Assembly: GCA_002503825.1 (NCBI GenBank)
Contig: DASP01000005.1
Span: 124,001-188,000, forward strand
Length of the DNA: 64,000 bases
Source of the DNA: Methanoregulaceae archaeon UBA467
GTDB lineage: Archaea > Halobacteriota > Methanomicrobia > Methanomicrobiales > Methanospirillaceae
Direction: 5' to 3'
Part shown: positions 52,160-60,693 of the stretch, one piece after another
Numbering within the stretch: the first letter of the stretch is position 1
Layout of the letters: each line of letters starts with the position of its first letter
Program-made: the position numbers and the translations under genes
Notes under the pieces: model-generated
Told to the model about the DNA's origin: nothing
Databases searched by the model: none
The model's input: only the letters and a program-made list of their open reading frames with translations

Positions 52160-53497
52160 TCAAATATGTGGTTTAAAAGGTGCTGGCGTTCGTTTCATGG
52201 CTTTCACAACAGTTCCCTCCAGTTCAGTAAGTGCAAACCCGTATCGCATCCTGACCGACTCTGGCAGGTCCTTTACATCAGCAGGGACAAAACCGAATTC
52301 CGCGTAAAAATCAACGAGTTCAGGGGTAGAATAAAGATAAAGTACCGTTTCAGGGAAGGATTTGATGAGTGTCCCTATAACCCGGTATGAATACCCCTTT
52401 TTCCTGAACTCCTCCAGGGTAAATACTCCGTCAATCTCGGATGCATCCTCACGGGTAGTACATCGTGCAACAGAAACGAGCATATCATCCAGAAACAAGC
52501 CAAAAATCCGCTCTTTTTTTGTATCTGCGCGCTGCTGCCGGTAATTACGCCATATCTCTTCGGCAAGGTGAAATTCACGGGGGCTCAGTTCACGTGAGGT
52601 AACGAGGGGTTCAACCCGGGAATATTTTACTAGAACCGGTTTCTTTGCTTTTTTCACAACCTCGGTTGCGGTACTTCCAATCGGAACATTATGAAGGTAA
52701 TCGCAGGCACCGTGCCGTGAAACAAGGATGATCGATACATTTTCTTTCAACGCAAAATCGCAGATTTCCTGTACCGGATTGCCGAAGCGCAACATAATTT
52801 TAATGCTTAATTTCCCGTTGTCAAGCATCCTCCCGTAGTTCTGAAGTTTCCTGTACGAGGTCCGCATGATATTTTCCAGTTCTTTTTGATCCCCGGCCTC
52901 ACTTATGACATGCAGGAGCAGCACCTCCTGTACACCGTCGATCTCTGCTATCCTCCTGAGAGACTCTTCAGAGGGCCGTGAAAAATCAACGGGACATAGT
53001 ACCTTTTCAAAGATCTCCTGCCCGGACTGCCCCGTACTGTTACCAGAACGTTCTTTTTCCATGGGCAGGGCGTCATAGCGAGTGATGAGTACGTCGCAGG
53101 ATGCCTCGTTCAGGACATTTTCAGAGACCGATCCGAGCAGGATCTCATGCATTATCCCTTTTCCCCGGGCCCCTATCAGGATCAGTTCCACTCCTTCTTT
53201 TTTTGCACTGTCAAGGATACAGGTCGCAATATCGTCTTCATCTGCATCCATGACAACATCCCTTACTTCAATGGAACGCTCCTCCAGATAGATACGGTTT
53301 TTCTGTAGAAGCCTTTGAACCCGTTCAAGGGCACTTTCACGTTCAGGTCCTGACATCCAGGCCGGGTTATCGGGCCGTTCTTTTTCCCGGATATGGACAA
53401 GGATTACCTCGGTTACACCGGGAATTTTAGCGACAAATTCCACTGTTTTTTCTGAATAGCCTGAAAAATCCGTGGGGAGTAGAATTTTCTCAAACAT
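52160..53497 (-). CDS. UspA-UspA-GNAT fusion protein
   Basis: A 445-residue protein joining two universal stress domains to an acetyltransferase-like domain. The first UspA domain starts FEKILLPTDFSGYSEK and has the ATP-loop GARGKGIMHEILLGSVSE; the second starts FEKVLCPVDFSRPSEE and has VSRHGACDYLHNVPIGSTATE, both close to the G2xG9xGS/T nucleotide-binding pattern. From about residue 310 a GNAT domain follows, with FTLEEFRKKGYSYRVIGTL as the acetyl-CoA loop and VDFYAEFGFVP near the end. This suggests a nucleotide-controlled acetyltransferase. The start at 53497 is the UspA N-terminus; the frame is open to 53539. Confidence 0.82.
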   Translation of the reverse strand: MFEKILLPTDFSGYSEKTVEFVAKIPGVTEVILVHIREKERPDNPAWMSGPERESALERVQRLLQKNRIYLEERSIEVRDVVMDADEDDIATCILDSAKKEGVELILIGARGKGIMHEILLGSVSENVLNEASCDVLITRYDALPMEKERSGNSTGQSGQEIFEKVLCPVDFSRPSEESLRRIAEIDGVQEVLLLHVISEAGDQKELENIMRTSYRKLQNYGRMLDNGKLSIKIMLRFGNPVQEICDFALKENVSIILVSRHGACDYLHNVPIGSTATEVVKKAKKPVLVKYSRVEPLVTSRELSPREFHLAEEIWRNYRQQRADTKKERIFGLFLDDMLVSVARCTTREDASEIDGVFTLEEFRKKGYSYRVIGTLIKSFPETVLYLYSTPELVDFYAEFGFVPADVKDLPESVRMRYGFALTELEGTVVKAMKRTPAPFKPHI

Positions 53498-53888
53498 ACC
53501 GGCCCGTTCCCTTTCCCTGCACTGATTATTGGCATCCATCTATTAAAATAAAACTCTTCATCCAGACATCAGGTGAAAAAAGACCGCAAACCAGTCCCTT
53601 GTTATTATAAACCGTATGATGATATACAGTAAGTGTGCCCGAACTGGAGAGGATAACCTGATGAAACGGCAGACCGCGGGTCCGGTTTCAACGAAGCCTG
53701 TGTTGACGGGGCCTGGTCATTCCCGCATTATCCAGTCAGACACAATCCCGATCCGGAAGGGGTCCTGCCGGTATATTCCCTGACAGGTAAGATCCGGAAC
53801 AATACGGCCTTTCAAAACGAACATTACAGGTTATATGAAGATATGATGCCGGTAAAAAGAGAATCTGGTCGACCGGCACTAAAAAAAA
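53498..53888. other. 391-bp region, possible gene remnant
   Basis: Between the UspA-GNAT gene and the rubredoxin gene. One plus-strand frame from about 53657 to 53899 reads without stops and with protein-like composition but has no start codon at its head. In another frame a 40-codon ORF at 53661-53783 begins ATG after ggagagg. Neither is recognisable. The region may be a decayed gene. Confidence 0.25.
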
Positions 53889-54272
53889 TTAAAGATTGAG
53901 CGGTTCAAAGCCCTGTTTAAAGACCTTGCCGTACGATTTGCTGATCTTTGGATCAAGCGCACATACCGGACAGGTATAATCATCAGGCAGCTCCTCGAAC
54001 GGTGTACCCGCCGGGATACCACGATGAGGCTCCCCCCTTTTCTGGTCATATACGTAGCCGCATACTGAACAGATATATTTTGTCGGGACCCACTCATCGA
54101 ACCCTCCCTTTCCAATTCTTCCTTTTCCCTGCATACCACAAATCGGGCAGACATAGGTGTCAGGGAGGTCGTCAAATTCTGTTCCCTCGGGAATTCCATT
54201 GTGGGGTTCCCCCCTGAGAGGGGAGTAGATATACCCGCATATAACACATTTGTATCGTTTTACTGCTGTCAA
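53889..54272 (-). CDS. two-domain rubredoxin
   Basis: A small redox protein with two rubredoxin domains in tandem: CVICGYIYSPLRGEP with CPICGMQ, and CSVCGYVYDQKRGEP with CPVCALD, giving two Fe(Cys)4 sites. The linker is GKGRIGKGGFDEWVPTK. Rubredoxins deliver electrons to oxygen- or peroxide-reducing enzymes in anaerobes. No rubrerythrin or flavodiiron gene is adjacent. The most likely start is TTG at 54272 with ggagg eight bases upstream; GTG at 54278 is the alternative. The open frame extends to 54407 but the extra sequence is not rubredoxin-like. Confidence 0.82.
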   Translation of the reverse strand: MTAVKRYKCVICGYIYSPLRGEPHNGIPEGTEFDDLPDTYVCPICGMQGKGRIGKGGFDEWVPTKYICSVCGYVYDQKRGEPHRGIPAGTPFEELPDDYTCPVCALDPKISKSYGKVFKQGFEPLNL

Positions 54273-54416
54273 GGACACATCCTCCGGTGAAAAGATGATA
54301 GCCAGTTGACACCTTAAAGATTTGTCACACGGAACCGGTCGCTCACCCTGATTGTGTGACGCTCCGTGATACCAATATTTAAGTGTCCCCCATTTCATAC
54401 CTCCCATCCGGTATAC

Positions 54417-55109
54417 ATGAGACCTTCACGCGGGGTACTGCTTGTTGCAGTCCTTGTTGCAATAGTGCTTGCAGTCTATATTATCGACCTTACCGGCTTA
54501 CCGGTACCGGCAGGAGGCGGAAATGAAATAAAAACGCTGGCTCCTGCTGAAGTGAGGGAGTACGAAGGGGTGCGGCTCTCTTCTGTCTCCGGCTTTCGTG
54601 AAAATTCAATCAAAGGACCACAATATATTGATCCCGGAACATACCGGCTGGATGTTCAGGGACTTGTCACTGGTCCCGGGACGTACACGTACGATGAACT
54701 GCTCGAAAAATATCCGCATTATCAGAAAGTGGTAACCCTTTACTGTGTTGAAGGATGGGATGTTACAATCCTCTGGGAAGGCATCCTGGTTCGTGATATC
54801 CTGAAGGATGCCGGAGTACGGCCTGGCGCTGATACTATCATATTCCGGGCACAGGACGGGTACTCGACTTCATTTCCCCTCTCATATATCACGGACAATG
54901 ATATCCTGATGGCCTGCCGGATGAATAATGTGACGCTCCCTGCAGAGCGGGGATACCCGTTCCAGCTCGTGGCAGAGGACAAATGGGGATATAAGTGGAT
55001 AAAGTGGATTACGGCAATCGAATTGTCGGATAACCCTTCGTATAAAGGGTACTGGGAGTCACGTGGGTTTTCAAATACCGGAAATACCGGAGAAGGATTT
55101 TTCTTATGA
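54417..55109 (+). CDS. membrane-anchored sulfite oxidase-fold molybdopterin protein
   Basis: A 230-residue protein with an N-terminal hydrophobic anchor (GVLLVAVLVAIVLAVYII) and a sulfite-oxidase-type molybdopterin domain. The Mo ligand is Cys110 (VVTLYCVEGWDV), followed by WEGILVRDIL, FRAQDGYSTSFPL and EDKWGYKWIKWITAIEL. There is no twin-arginine motif, so export with a pre-bound cofactor by Tat is not obvious. It overlaps the next membrane protein gene by 4 bp, an arrangement like the MsrP/MsrQ (YedY/YedZ) pair. The substrate is unknown. Confidence 0.8.
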   Translation: MRPSRGVLLVAVLVAIVLAVYIIDLTGLPVPAGGGNEIKTLAPAEVREYEGVRLSSVSGFRENSIKGPQYIDPGTYRLDVQGLVTGPGTYTYDELLEKYPHYQKVVTLYCVEGWDVTILWEGILVRDILKDAGVRPGADTIIFRAQDGYSTSFPLSYITDNDILMACRMNNVTLPAERGYPFQLVAEDKWGYKWIKWITAIELSDNPSYKGYWESRGFSNTGNTGEGFFL

Positions 55110-55387
55110 CCTCCTCGGGATCGTCCCGGTCCGAAAAGGCTAAAACCGGCATTCCCAGGCCGGGACAGGTCAACAGGTTCATCTCGCTCTGCCTCCTTGC
55201 CGTCGCGCTCCTGCTCCTCCTTACCGGGTTTGGAATAACCGAACCGGGTATAATAACCCCCATTACCGGCGGACTGCTTCAGAAAAGCACTGCATTAAAG
55301 ATACATACCCTGCTCTGGGGACCGTTTCTAATCCTGCTCATCATCCATGTATGGCGGTCTGCCCTGGTGCCCAGGAGCTGGAAGTAA
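55106..55387 (+). CDS. small two-helix membrane protein, possible cytochrome b partner
   Basis: A 93-residue protein with two predicted membrane helices (FISLCLLAVALLLLLTGFGI and HTLLWGPFLILLIIHVWRS). The second helix has two histidines 15 residues apart, a spacing compatible with haem b ligation in cytochrome b-type proteins, but this is not proof. It overlaps the upstream molybdopterin gene by 4 bp (ATGA), so it is the likely membrane electron carrier for that protein. Confidence 0.6.
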   Translation: MTSSGSSRSEKAKTGIPRPGQVNRFISLCLLAVALLLLLTGFGITEPGIITPITGGLLQKSTALKIHTLLWGPFLILLIIHVWRSALVPRSWK

Positions 55388-55442
55388 TCTCAGGGGCACT
55401 CCGGGGAGAACCTATAAATCTTTCAGATTCATATTTTCGTCA

Positions 55443-56798
55443 ATGGAAAAGGGTTCATTCTTCAATGATCGTATCGAACGTCTTCCACGGGCTGATCTGG
55501 ACGCCCTCATTGACGAGCGGGTGCGTTATACCGTAAAATACGCCTTTGAAAATTCCCCGTTTTATAAAAAATGGTTCAGTGACCACCAGATCAACCCGGA
55601 TACGATACGTGAGCACGAAGACCTCATCGAACTGCCGCTCGTATCCGGCGGGGTCATTCGTACACACCAGCCGCCGGCTACTGAACATTTTCTATTTAAA
55701 AGTGCAGACTGGAAAGATATTTTTACCATCCATGAGACCAGCGGGACGTCCGGGGTTCCGAAAAGCTTTTTCCTGACATGGGAAGACTGGGCGAGATATG
55801 CCGAAAAGTATGCCCGCATCTTCATGTCACAGGGATTTGGCAGCGGCGACAGGGTCGTTATATGTGCAAGTTACGGAATGAATATCGGGGCAAATACCAT
55901 GACACTTGCTGCCCGGGATGTCGGAATGTCAATCATCCCGACCGGCAAATGCAATTTCCCCCACCGCATTCTCGCCAGTTATCAGCCGACCGGCATCGTC
56001 GGCAGTGTCTTTAAACTGGTACATCTTGCACGGAGGCTTTCAAATGAGGACATATCTCCACGCGAATCTTCGGTGGAACGCCTCATCATCGGGGGTGAGA
56101 GCTTTGCTGAAGAATCACGGGATTATCTTTCCGAACTCTGGGACCGGCCGGTGTTCAATACATACGGAAGCACTGAAGGTACCATGTGCGGTGAATGTGT
56201 GCAGCACACCGGCCTTCATGTGCCTGAAGATATGGTTCATCTTGATGTCTATGATCCTGGCATGGACAGGTTCGTCGCAGACGGGGAATGTGGCAGGGCA
56301 GTCCTTACAACGCTCCTTCCTGTCGGGGGAAAATCAGGCACCCTCCTCCTGAACTATGACACAGAGGATACCACCGTTGTCCTTTCACGCGATCCCTGCC
56401 CCTGCGGGAGGACACATATGCGGATATTTACTCCACAGAGAGAGTCAGAAACAGTCTGGATTCTTGGAACGCCTGTGAACAGGGTGGATATAGAACGAGG
56501 TGTGTTCCAGCGGCCGAATATGGAATACCTTACCGGAGAATACGAGGCATTTGTCTACGGTCAGGATGACGAGGACGAGGTGATATTGCGGGTGAGCATG
56601 GAATGCCACGATCCGGAAGAGACTGATCAGCACCTGGTTATGGAACAATTCCTTGAATCATTCTTTCGCAATAAACCGTTGCTTGCCGACGCATACGGTG
56701 AAAATTTTGAGGTGACGTTTTATTTTACCCCGCCGGGAGCGCTTGAACTCTATCGTCTGAAAGGCCGGCCGAAAAGGCTTGTTGACAGAAGGGAGTAG
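55443..56798 (+). CDS. PaaK/coenzyme F390 synthetase-like adenylate-forming ligase
   Basis: A 451-residue member of the AMP-forming ligase superfamily, related to phenylacetate-CoA ligase and to the F390 synthetase of methanogens. The P-loop-like motif is ETSGTSGVPKSF; NTYGSTEG is the A5-type motif, and the later LLNYDTEDTT and CPCGRTHMRIF fit the PaaK C-terminal part. F390 synthetase adenylylates coenzyme F420 under oxidative stress. The nearby rubredoxin and molybdopterin genes would fit a stress role, but the substrate cannot be decided here. Confidence 0.7.
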   Translation: MEKGSFFNDRIERLPRADLDALIDERVRYTVKYAFENSPFYKKWFSDHQINPDTIREHEDLIELPLVSGGVIRTHQPPATEHFLFKSADWKDIFTIHETSGTSGVPKSFFLTWEDWARYAEKYARIFMSQGFGSGDRVVICASYGMNIGANTMTLAARDVGMSIIPTGKCNFPHRILASYQPTGIVGSVFKLVHLARRLSNEDISPRESSVERLIIGGESFAEESRDYLSELWDRPVFNTYGSTEGTMCGECVQHTGLHVPEDMVHLDVYDPGMDRFVADGECGRAVLTTLLPVGGKSGTLLLNYDTEDTTVVLSRDPCPCGRTHMRIFTPQRESETVWILGTPVNRVDIERGVFQRPNMEYLTGEYEAFVYGQDDEDEVILRVSMECHDPEETDQHLVMEQFLESFFRNKPLLADAYGENFEVTFYFTPPGALELYRLKGRPKRLVDRRE

Positions 56799-56828
56799 TA
56801 CTCCCTGATATCCCTCTGCAGGGGGATA
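56791..56828 (+). terminator. twin hairpins at the end of the ligase gene
   Basis: Two adjacent palindromes: gggag/ctccc at 56791-56805, whose loop contains the TAG stop codon, and the imperfect 20-bp palindrome tatccctctgcagggggata at 56809-56828. No long T-tract follows, so a terminator role is only likely. Confidence 0.4.
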
Positions 56829-57181
56829 ATTCCAAAAAGGGACATTTTATAACTATTAAAACAGACATTATATTGCTTCTCGATATGTCACCTGGTTTTT
56901 TTCGTTTTGCCGGACACCCCCAGAATCTGGCATCAACCCCCCTATCTATCAGGTGATCTCTGTCGGGAGCACCCCATATTACTCTCATTCTGATTGGTTT
57001 TACCGCTGAAGGTACATGTACACGTTTTTAAAGAACAGTAATGTGTTACTAGCAGCTTCCCGGTTCGATTCTGGCGATGGAGTATCCACTATGAAAGTGG
57101 GGTTTATAATACGGCCATATCCGGAATATTTTCAGCATACAAAGACTGACCGGCTGCTTTATCCGGTTTCACAACCAAACT
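56829..57181 (+). other. 353-bp intergenic region upstream of marC
   Basis: No gene or repeat is seen. A ggttcgattc segment near 57060 resembles a tRNA T-loop but no cloverleaf surrounds it. The region presumably holds the marC promoter. Confidence 0.3.
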
Positions 57182-57784
57182 ATGGATAACTTTACCATGC
57201 AGGACATTCTTCCGTCTCTCATTTATTCATTCTCTGCACTTTTCGTCATTCTCGACCCGTTATTGAGCGTCCCGATATTTACATCAATGACCAGAGGGCA
57301 GTCGTCTGCAGATATCGCAAAACAGGCCCTCATCGCCGTAGCTGTGGCTGGATTCCTGATGTATACATTTCTCCTGTTTAATTTCCTTATTTTTGATGTT
57401 CTCGGTATCAACCTCCCGAGTTTCCAGGTTGCAGGCGGGATCCTGCTCTTTATCCTCGGCATGCAGATGTCACTAGGCATTGACATTGGGAAATCAAAAG
57501 ACCACTCAAATACGGTCGCAGGAGTAGTGATTGGGACTCCCCTTCTCTGCGGACCCGGTGCAATAACCACGGTTCTCCTGCTCTCAAAGGATTATGGGAT
57601 TCTTATCCCGGCACTGGCAATTGCCCTTTCCCTTCTGGCTACATGGATTATTCTTAAATTTTCTTCACAGATCCAGAAGGTTCTCGGGGATTGCGTAACA
57701 GATATCATGGCCAAGGTTCTCGGGATGCTTGTTGCGGCGATTGCAGTAAAAATCATTGCAGACGGGATAATCGGGCTGATATAA
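57182..57784 (+). CDS. MarC family membrane protein
   Basis: A 200-residue integral membrane protein of the MarC (UPF0056) family with about six helices. Family segments are LFVILDPLLSVPIFTSMT near the N-terminus, GGILLFILGMQMSLG and GTPLLCGPGAITTVLLLS, the last a strong signature. The function of the family is unknown; an older link to multiple antibiotic resistance was not upheld. Confidence 0.88.
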   Translation: MDNFTMQDILPSLIYSFSALFVILDPLLSVPIFTSMTRGQSSADIAKQALIAVAVAGFLMYTFLLFNFLIFDVLGINLPSFQVAGGILLFILGMQMSLGIDIGKSKDHSNTVAGVVIGTPLLCGPGAITTVLLLSKDYGILIPALAIALSLLATWIILKFSSQIQKVLGDCVTDIMAKVLGMLVAAIAVKIIADGIIGLI

Positions 57785-57930
57785 CACTCATTTTCTCTGC
57801 AGTGCTGACCTGGTTTCCCGGCATTGTATCCCTCGTTTACGATTACCCGGCCGGTTGTTTTAAAACGTACTGCTGAAAACGACGCAGATGTCCGGGCACT
57901 TTTTTTTCCTTCCGGCGCTTATCTGGTAGT

Positions 57931-58437
57931 ATGGCAGAACACGATCCGGAACAGATGCAGCAGGAACTTACTGATGCTGCAAAAAACTGGCTGGCCATGG
58001 ATGGACTGTGGTTCCTGGCCGTCGAGGAGAGGTTTGGGATGGACGCAGCCCTCGCCTGTGATAAACTCGTATGGCAACAGTTCGCGCCGTCGGAAGCCCG
58101 GAGGATTATGAAACGGTGCGGGATCCCGGGTGATGGCGGTCTTGATGCACTTGAAATCGCTCTCAAAAACCGTATATACAGGTTTATCAATCCCCAGTCC
58201 ATTGCGCGCCCGGACGATTACACCCTTATCCTGTCCGTTACGGCCTGCCATGTCCAGACTTCCAGGGCACGGAAAAATTTACCGCCGTTTCATTGTAAAG
58301 AGATCGGGATGACCGAATATTCGCTCTTTGCCCGGACCATCGATCCACGTATCAGGGCAGGATGCATCACCTCTCCACCAGAATCATCCGGCGGAGACTG
58401 TGCATGTTCGTGGAAATTTACCCTTGAACCAGTTTAA
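57931..58437 (+). CDS. DUF6125-like protein
   Basis: A 168-residue soluble protein. The N-terminal NWLAMDGLWFLAVEERFGMDAAL matches the pattern of DUF6125 proteins, a family with distant similarity to L-2-amino-thiazoline-4-carboxylate hydrolase-type proteins. The C-terminal part has a Cys/His set: CHVQ, FHCKE, CITS and a final GGDCACSWKF, which could bind metal. No clear operon partner; the function is unknown. Confidence 0.65.
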   Translation: MAEHDPEQMQQELTDAAKNWLAMDGLWFLAVEERFGMDAALACDKLVWQQFAPSEARRIMKRCGIPGDGGLDALEIALKNRIYRFINPQSIARPDDYTLILSVTACHVQTSRARKNLPPFHCKEIGMTEYSLFARTIDPRIRAGCITSPPESSGGDCACSWKFTLEPV

Positions 58438-58672
58438 CAGGAACATCACAAAAAACCAGGGTTTTTTTTTCGTTCACTCTGCCGGATCTCTCCCTGCAGG
58501 CATCACTTCACAGACAGATCCCGGGATAATCCGGTAAAACCCGGGCTCCCCTTCCTTCGACACAAGAAGGCTGCCGTAACCGTACCGGAAAGAGCAGGAT
58601 ATACATGTCATAATTAAGAAAATTGTGATGAAAAAAATATCAGGACGCCCTGCATTCACTCCTGTTTTCCGG

Positions 58673-59581
58673 TTACAACACAACTTCAAGGTCAGACTTT
58701 TTTGAATACCATACCTCGACCATGTGATGAGGATGGTATCGTTGTTTTGCTTCCCTTAAGCCTTTCACGCCCATATCACTCTCGCGGTTGATAAATTCAA
58801 ATCTCCCGGTGAGAAGTGCTGCGGTTTCCGCGTTGATAGCCTTATAAATCCCTTCACAATCGGGAAGTCCCTTTTCAAAATGCACGAGAGCCGTCGACTC
58901 ATTAAGGGGTTCATACAACGCTATCGCCCCGATATTTTCAGGCACCCTGATCATTGTTCCGGAAAGCCCGAGATCCCTGAAATGATCAACCGCATAGAAA
59001 ACCGCCTCTTTTTCGTGTTCAAGGAACGGTTCGGATTCACAATGTTTCCATTCGCACCATTTTATCAGAAATTCTTTTATTTCAGAAATATTTTCCGGCT
59101 GTACCTGTTCAATGACCGGTGAGCATTTTTTCCTGAAATTGTTGAGGTGCCTCCTGATAGTCAGGTAATTTTTACCGGGAAGCGTTGCGAGATCAACTGT
59201 CCGGTATACATATTCAAAATAGTCCCTGTCAGGATAGAGCGGGAGTTCAGGATATTCGGCTTCGATCCATGCTTTTGTCGAGGAGTCCACAAGAACAAGG
59301 GGGGCATCATCTCCCTCGCTGACGGCAAGATGCATCACCTCTTCGAGTAATTCCGGGTTTCGCGGCCCGATAGGCGGCCGGAATTTGGTATTGCCGTCGA
59401 TGGTACTTGAAAGGATGATATTTCCACCGACCCGCGCAAATTCATAATGCGCAAAGTGGTTCCAGCAGACCATGTTGGTGAACGTGTTGTCACTATGTTC
59501 CTGCGGGTATTTTTTATAGTGCGCGGTAAAAAAATCCCGGTTCTCAAGTGTTACCGGGCTGAAATCTGATTTATTGATCAT
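58673..59581 (-). CDS. DUF2156 (LPG synthase C-terminal-like) acyl transferase
   Basis: A 302-residue protein of the DUF2156 family, which has the tandem GNAT fold of the phosphatidylglycerol lysyltransferase catalytic domain. Marks are NTFTNMVCWNHFAHYEF, YVYRTVDLATLPGKNYLTIRRH-like spacing, FRKKCSP, and a C-terminal NRESDMGVKGLREAKQRYHP, typical of the family. No membrane helices are present, so lipid modification is not established. It overlaps the GNAT gene upstream by 4 bp (ATGA). Confidence 0.78.
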   Translation of the reverse strand: MINKSDFSPVTLENRDFFTAHYKKYPQEHSDNTFTNMVCWNHFAHYEFARVGGNIILSSTIDGNTKFRPPIGPRNPELLEEVMHLAVSEGDDAPLVLVDSSTKAWIEAEYPELPLYPDRDYFEYVYRTVDLATLPGKNYLTIRRHLNNFRKKCSPVIEQVQPENISEIKEFLIKWCEWKHCESEPFLEHEKEAVFYAVDHFRDLGLSGTMIRVPENIGAIALYEPLNESTALVHFEKGLPDCEGIYKAINAETAALLTGRFEFINRESDMGVKGLREAKQRYHPHHMVEVWYSKKSDLEVVL

Positions 59582-60012
59582 TTTTTACTGTCTCCGTCAT
59601 ACAACATCGGGATATATCCTTCCATACGGGAAAAGCCGGCCGGAAGATAAAATTCCTCTGTTCCCGGTTCTGCGATAAGGCTTATCCAGTATACGCTCTG
59701 TGACAGGCAGTATTCCACAAGGCAGGTAAGAATTTTTCTCCCGACACCTCGTCCACGGAATTCCTGCATCACGACGAGATCCTGGATATAGGCGTCCGAA
59801 ATCCCGTCAGAGATGACACGTCCCATGCCTATCGCAGAACCGGTCTTATCTTCGACTGCCACTGCAAAAGCGAAACTTGACCTGATAAGGGCAGGCAGTT
59901 CCGACGGGTCATACCCCGGTTTCCACCAGCCGCCTTCGCGGTAGAGCGTCACAATTTCATCAGAGTCCCAGGACCTGACCACCTCTATCCTGATTGTCGT
60001 GGAGCCTTCCAT
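59578..60012 (-). CDS. GNAT family acetyltransferase
   Basis: A 144-residue single-domain N-acetyltransferase. The acetyl-CoA loop is VMQEFRGRGVGRKIL, preceded by strand AIGMGRVISDG and followed by FYLPAGFSRMEGYIPM. Its stop overlaps the start of the DUF2156 gene, so the two are cotranslated and may share a pathway. The substrate is unknown. Confidence 0.85.
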   Translation of the reverse strand: MEGSTTIRIEVVRSWDSDEIVTLYREGGWWKPGYDPSELPALIRSSFAFAVAVEDKTGSAIGMGRVISDGISDAYIQDLVVMQEFRGRGVGRKILTCLVEYCLSQSVYWISLIAEPGTEEFYLPAGFSRMEGYIPMLYDGDSKK

Positions 60013-60124
60013 CTATCCCTCGTTCCCTTCCATGCCGGATAAAACGATGTTCGTACTATCGGCCGGCCATATATAATAACACTCTGAACCGATAAACATG
60101 TGATATTCACTTTTTACCCCGTGA

Positions 60125-60372
60125 ATGCTCTTTGAATGTTATTTGTTGAAACCCTTCCGGTACTCTCACTATTTCTCTTTCGCCGCACTCCACTTCGGGA
60201 CACTCCCGGGGCCGATGTCCCGCCGTATGTGTGCACCCCCCCCATACTGCGATAAGGACCGTGCTCAGGTTCTTATGAAAAATCGTAATGTCCCGGTCAA
60301 CCCCTGCCCGCAGGACATCCCGGGGGTGGGACAGGGAGGGGTGAAACCCCTCCTGTCAGAAAAATAGATCGA
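60125..60372 (+). repeat. degenerate dispersed repeat, copy B
   Basis: Best partner of the repeat at 43962. Shared blocks are ctcactatt-ctctttcgccgcactcc, gacactcccggggc, a middle block with gcgataaggaccgtgctc, and acccctcctgtcag. The 3' part folds into a strong stem, ggaggggt/acccctcc with a gaa loop (about 60337-60355). The surrounding 60013-60693 gap holds nothing else I can support. Confidence 0.6.
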
Positions 60373-60693
60373 ACATGATATCGAAATTAAACATTATAAC
60401 AAAGCCCTTTAAATGTTATTTGGATTTTATTGCTGCTGAATATTTCCAATTCCATATATGCCTGCAGAAGCTCCAACCTTTGGCATCATGACAGAGACGG
60501 GCGAAACAGACATTCGCACCGCACCAGCACTACGATTTCAACCTGCTGCAGGTTCCCTGTTTATCAAAAAATTATTGCGTACTATATGGAGACGAAACCC
60601 CCCTTCGTTCAGAACCGGCAGCACACAATAATTACTATCATTATATCTGCCAAAAGCTAAACTGGTACCACTATAAAATCAGGCAGCTGGCCC

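Noticed and set aside
53889..54407. Long rubredoxin frame starting at 54407
   Set aside because: The first 45 residues are unlike rubredoxin and overlap the promoter region of the divergent gene at 54417; a TTG with ggagg at 54272 fits better.
57051..57120. Possible tRNA suggested by ggttcgattc
   Set aside because: No acceptor stem or anticodon arm can be formed around it.
60125..60367. 80-codon open frame on the plus strand
   Set aside because: It lies within the dispersed repeat; the equivalent frame is not kept in copy A, so it is not a gene.
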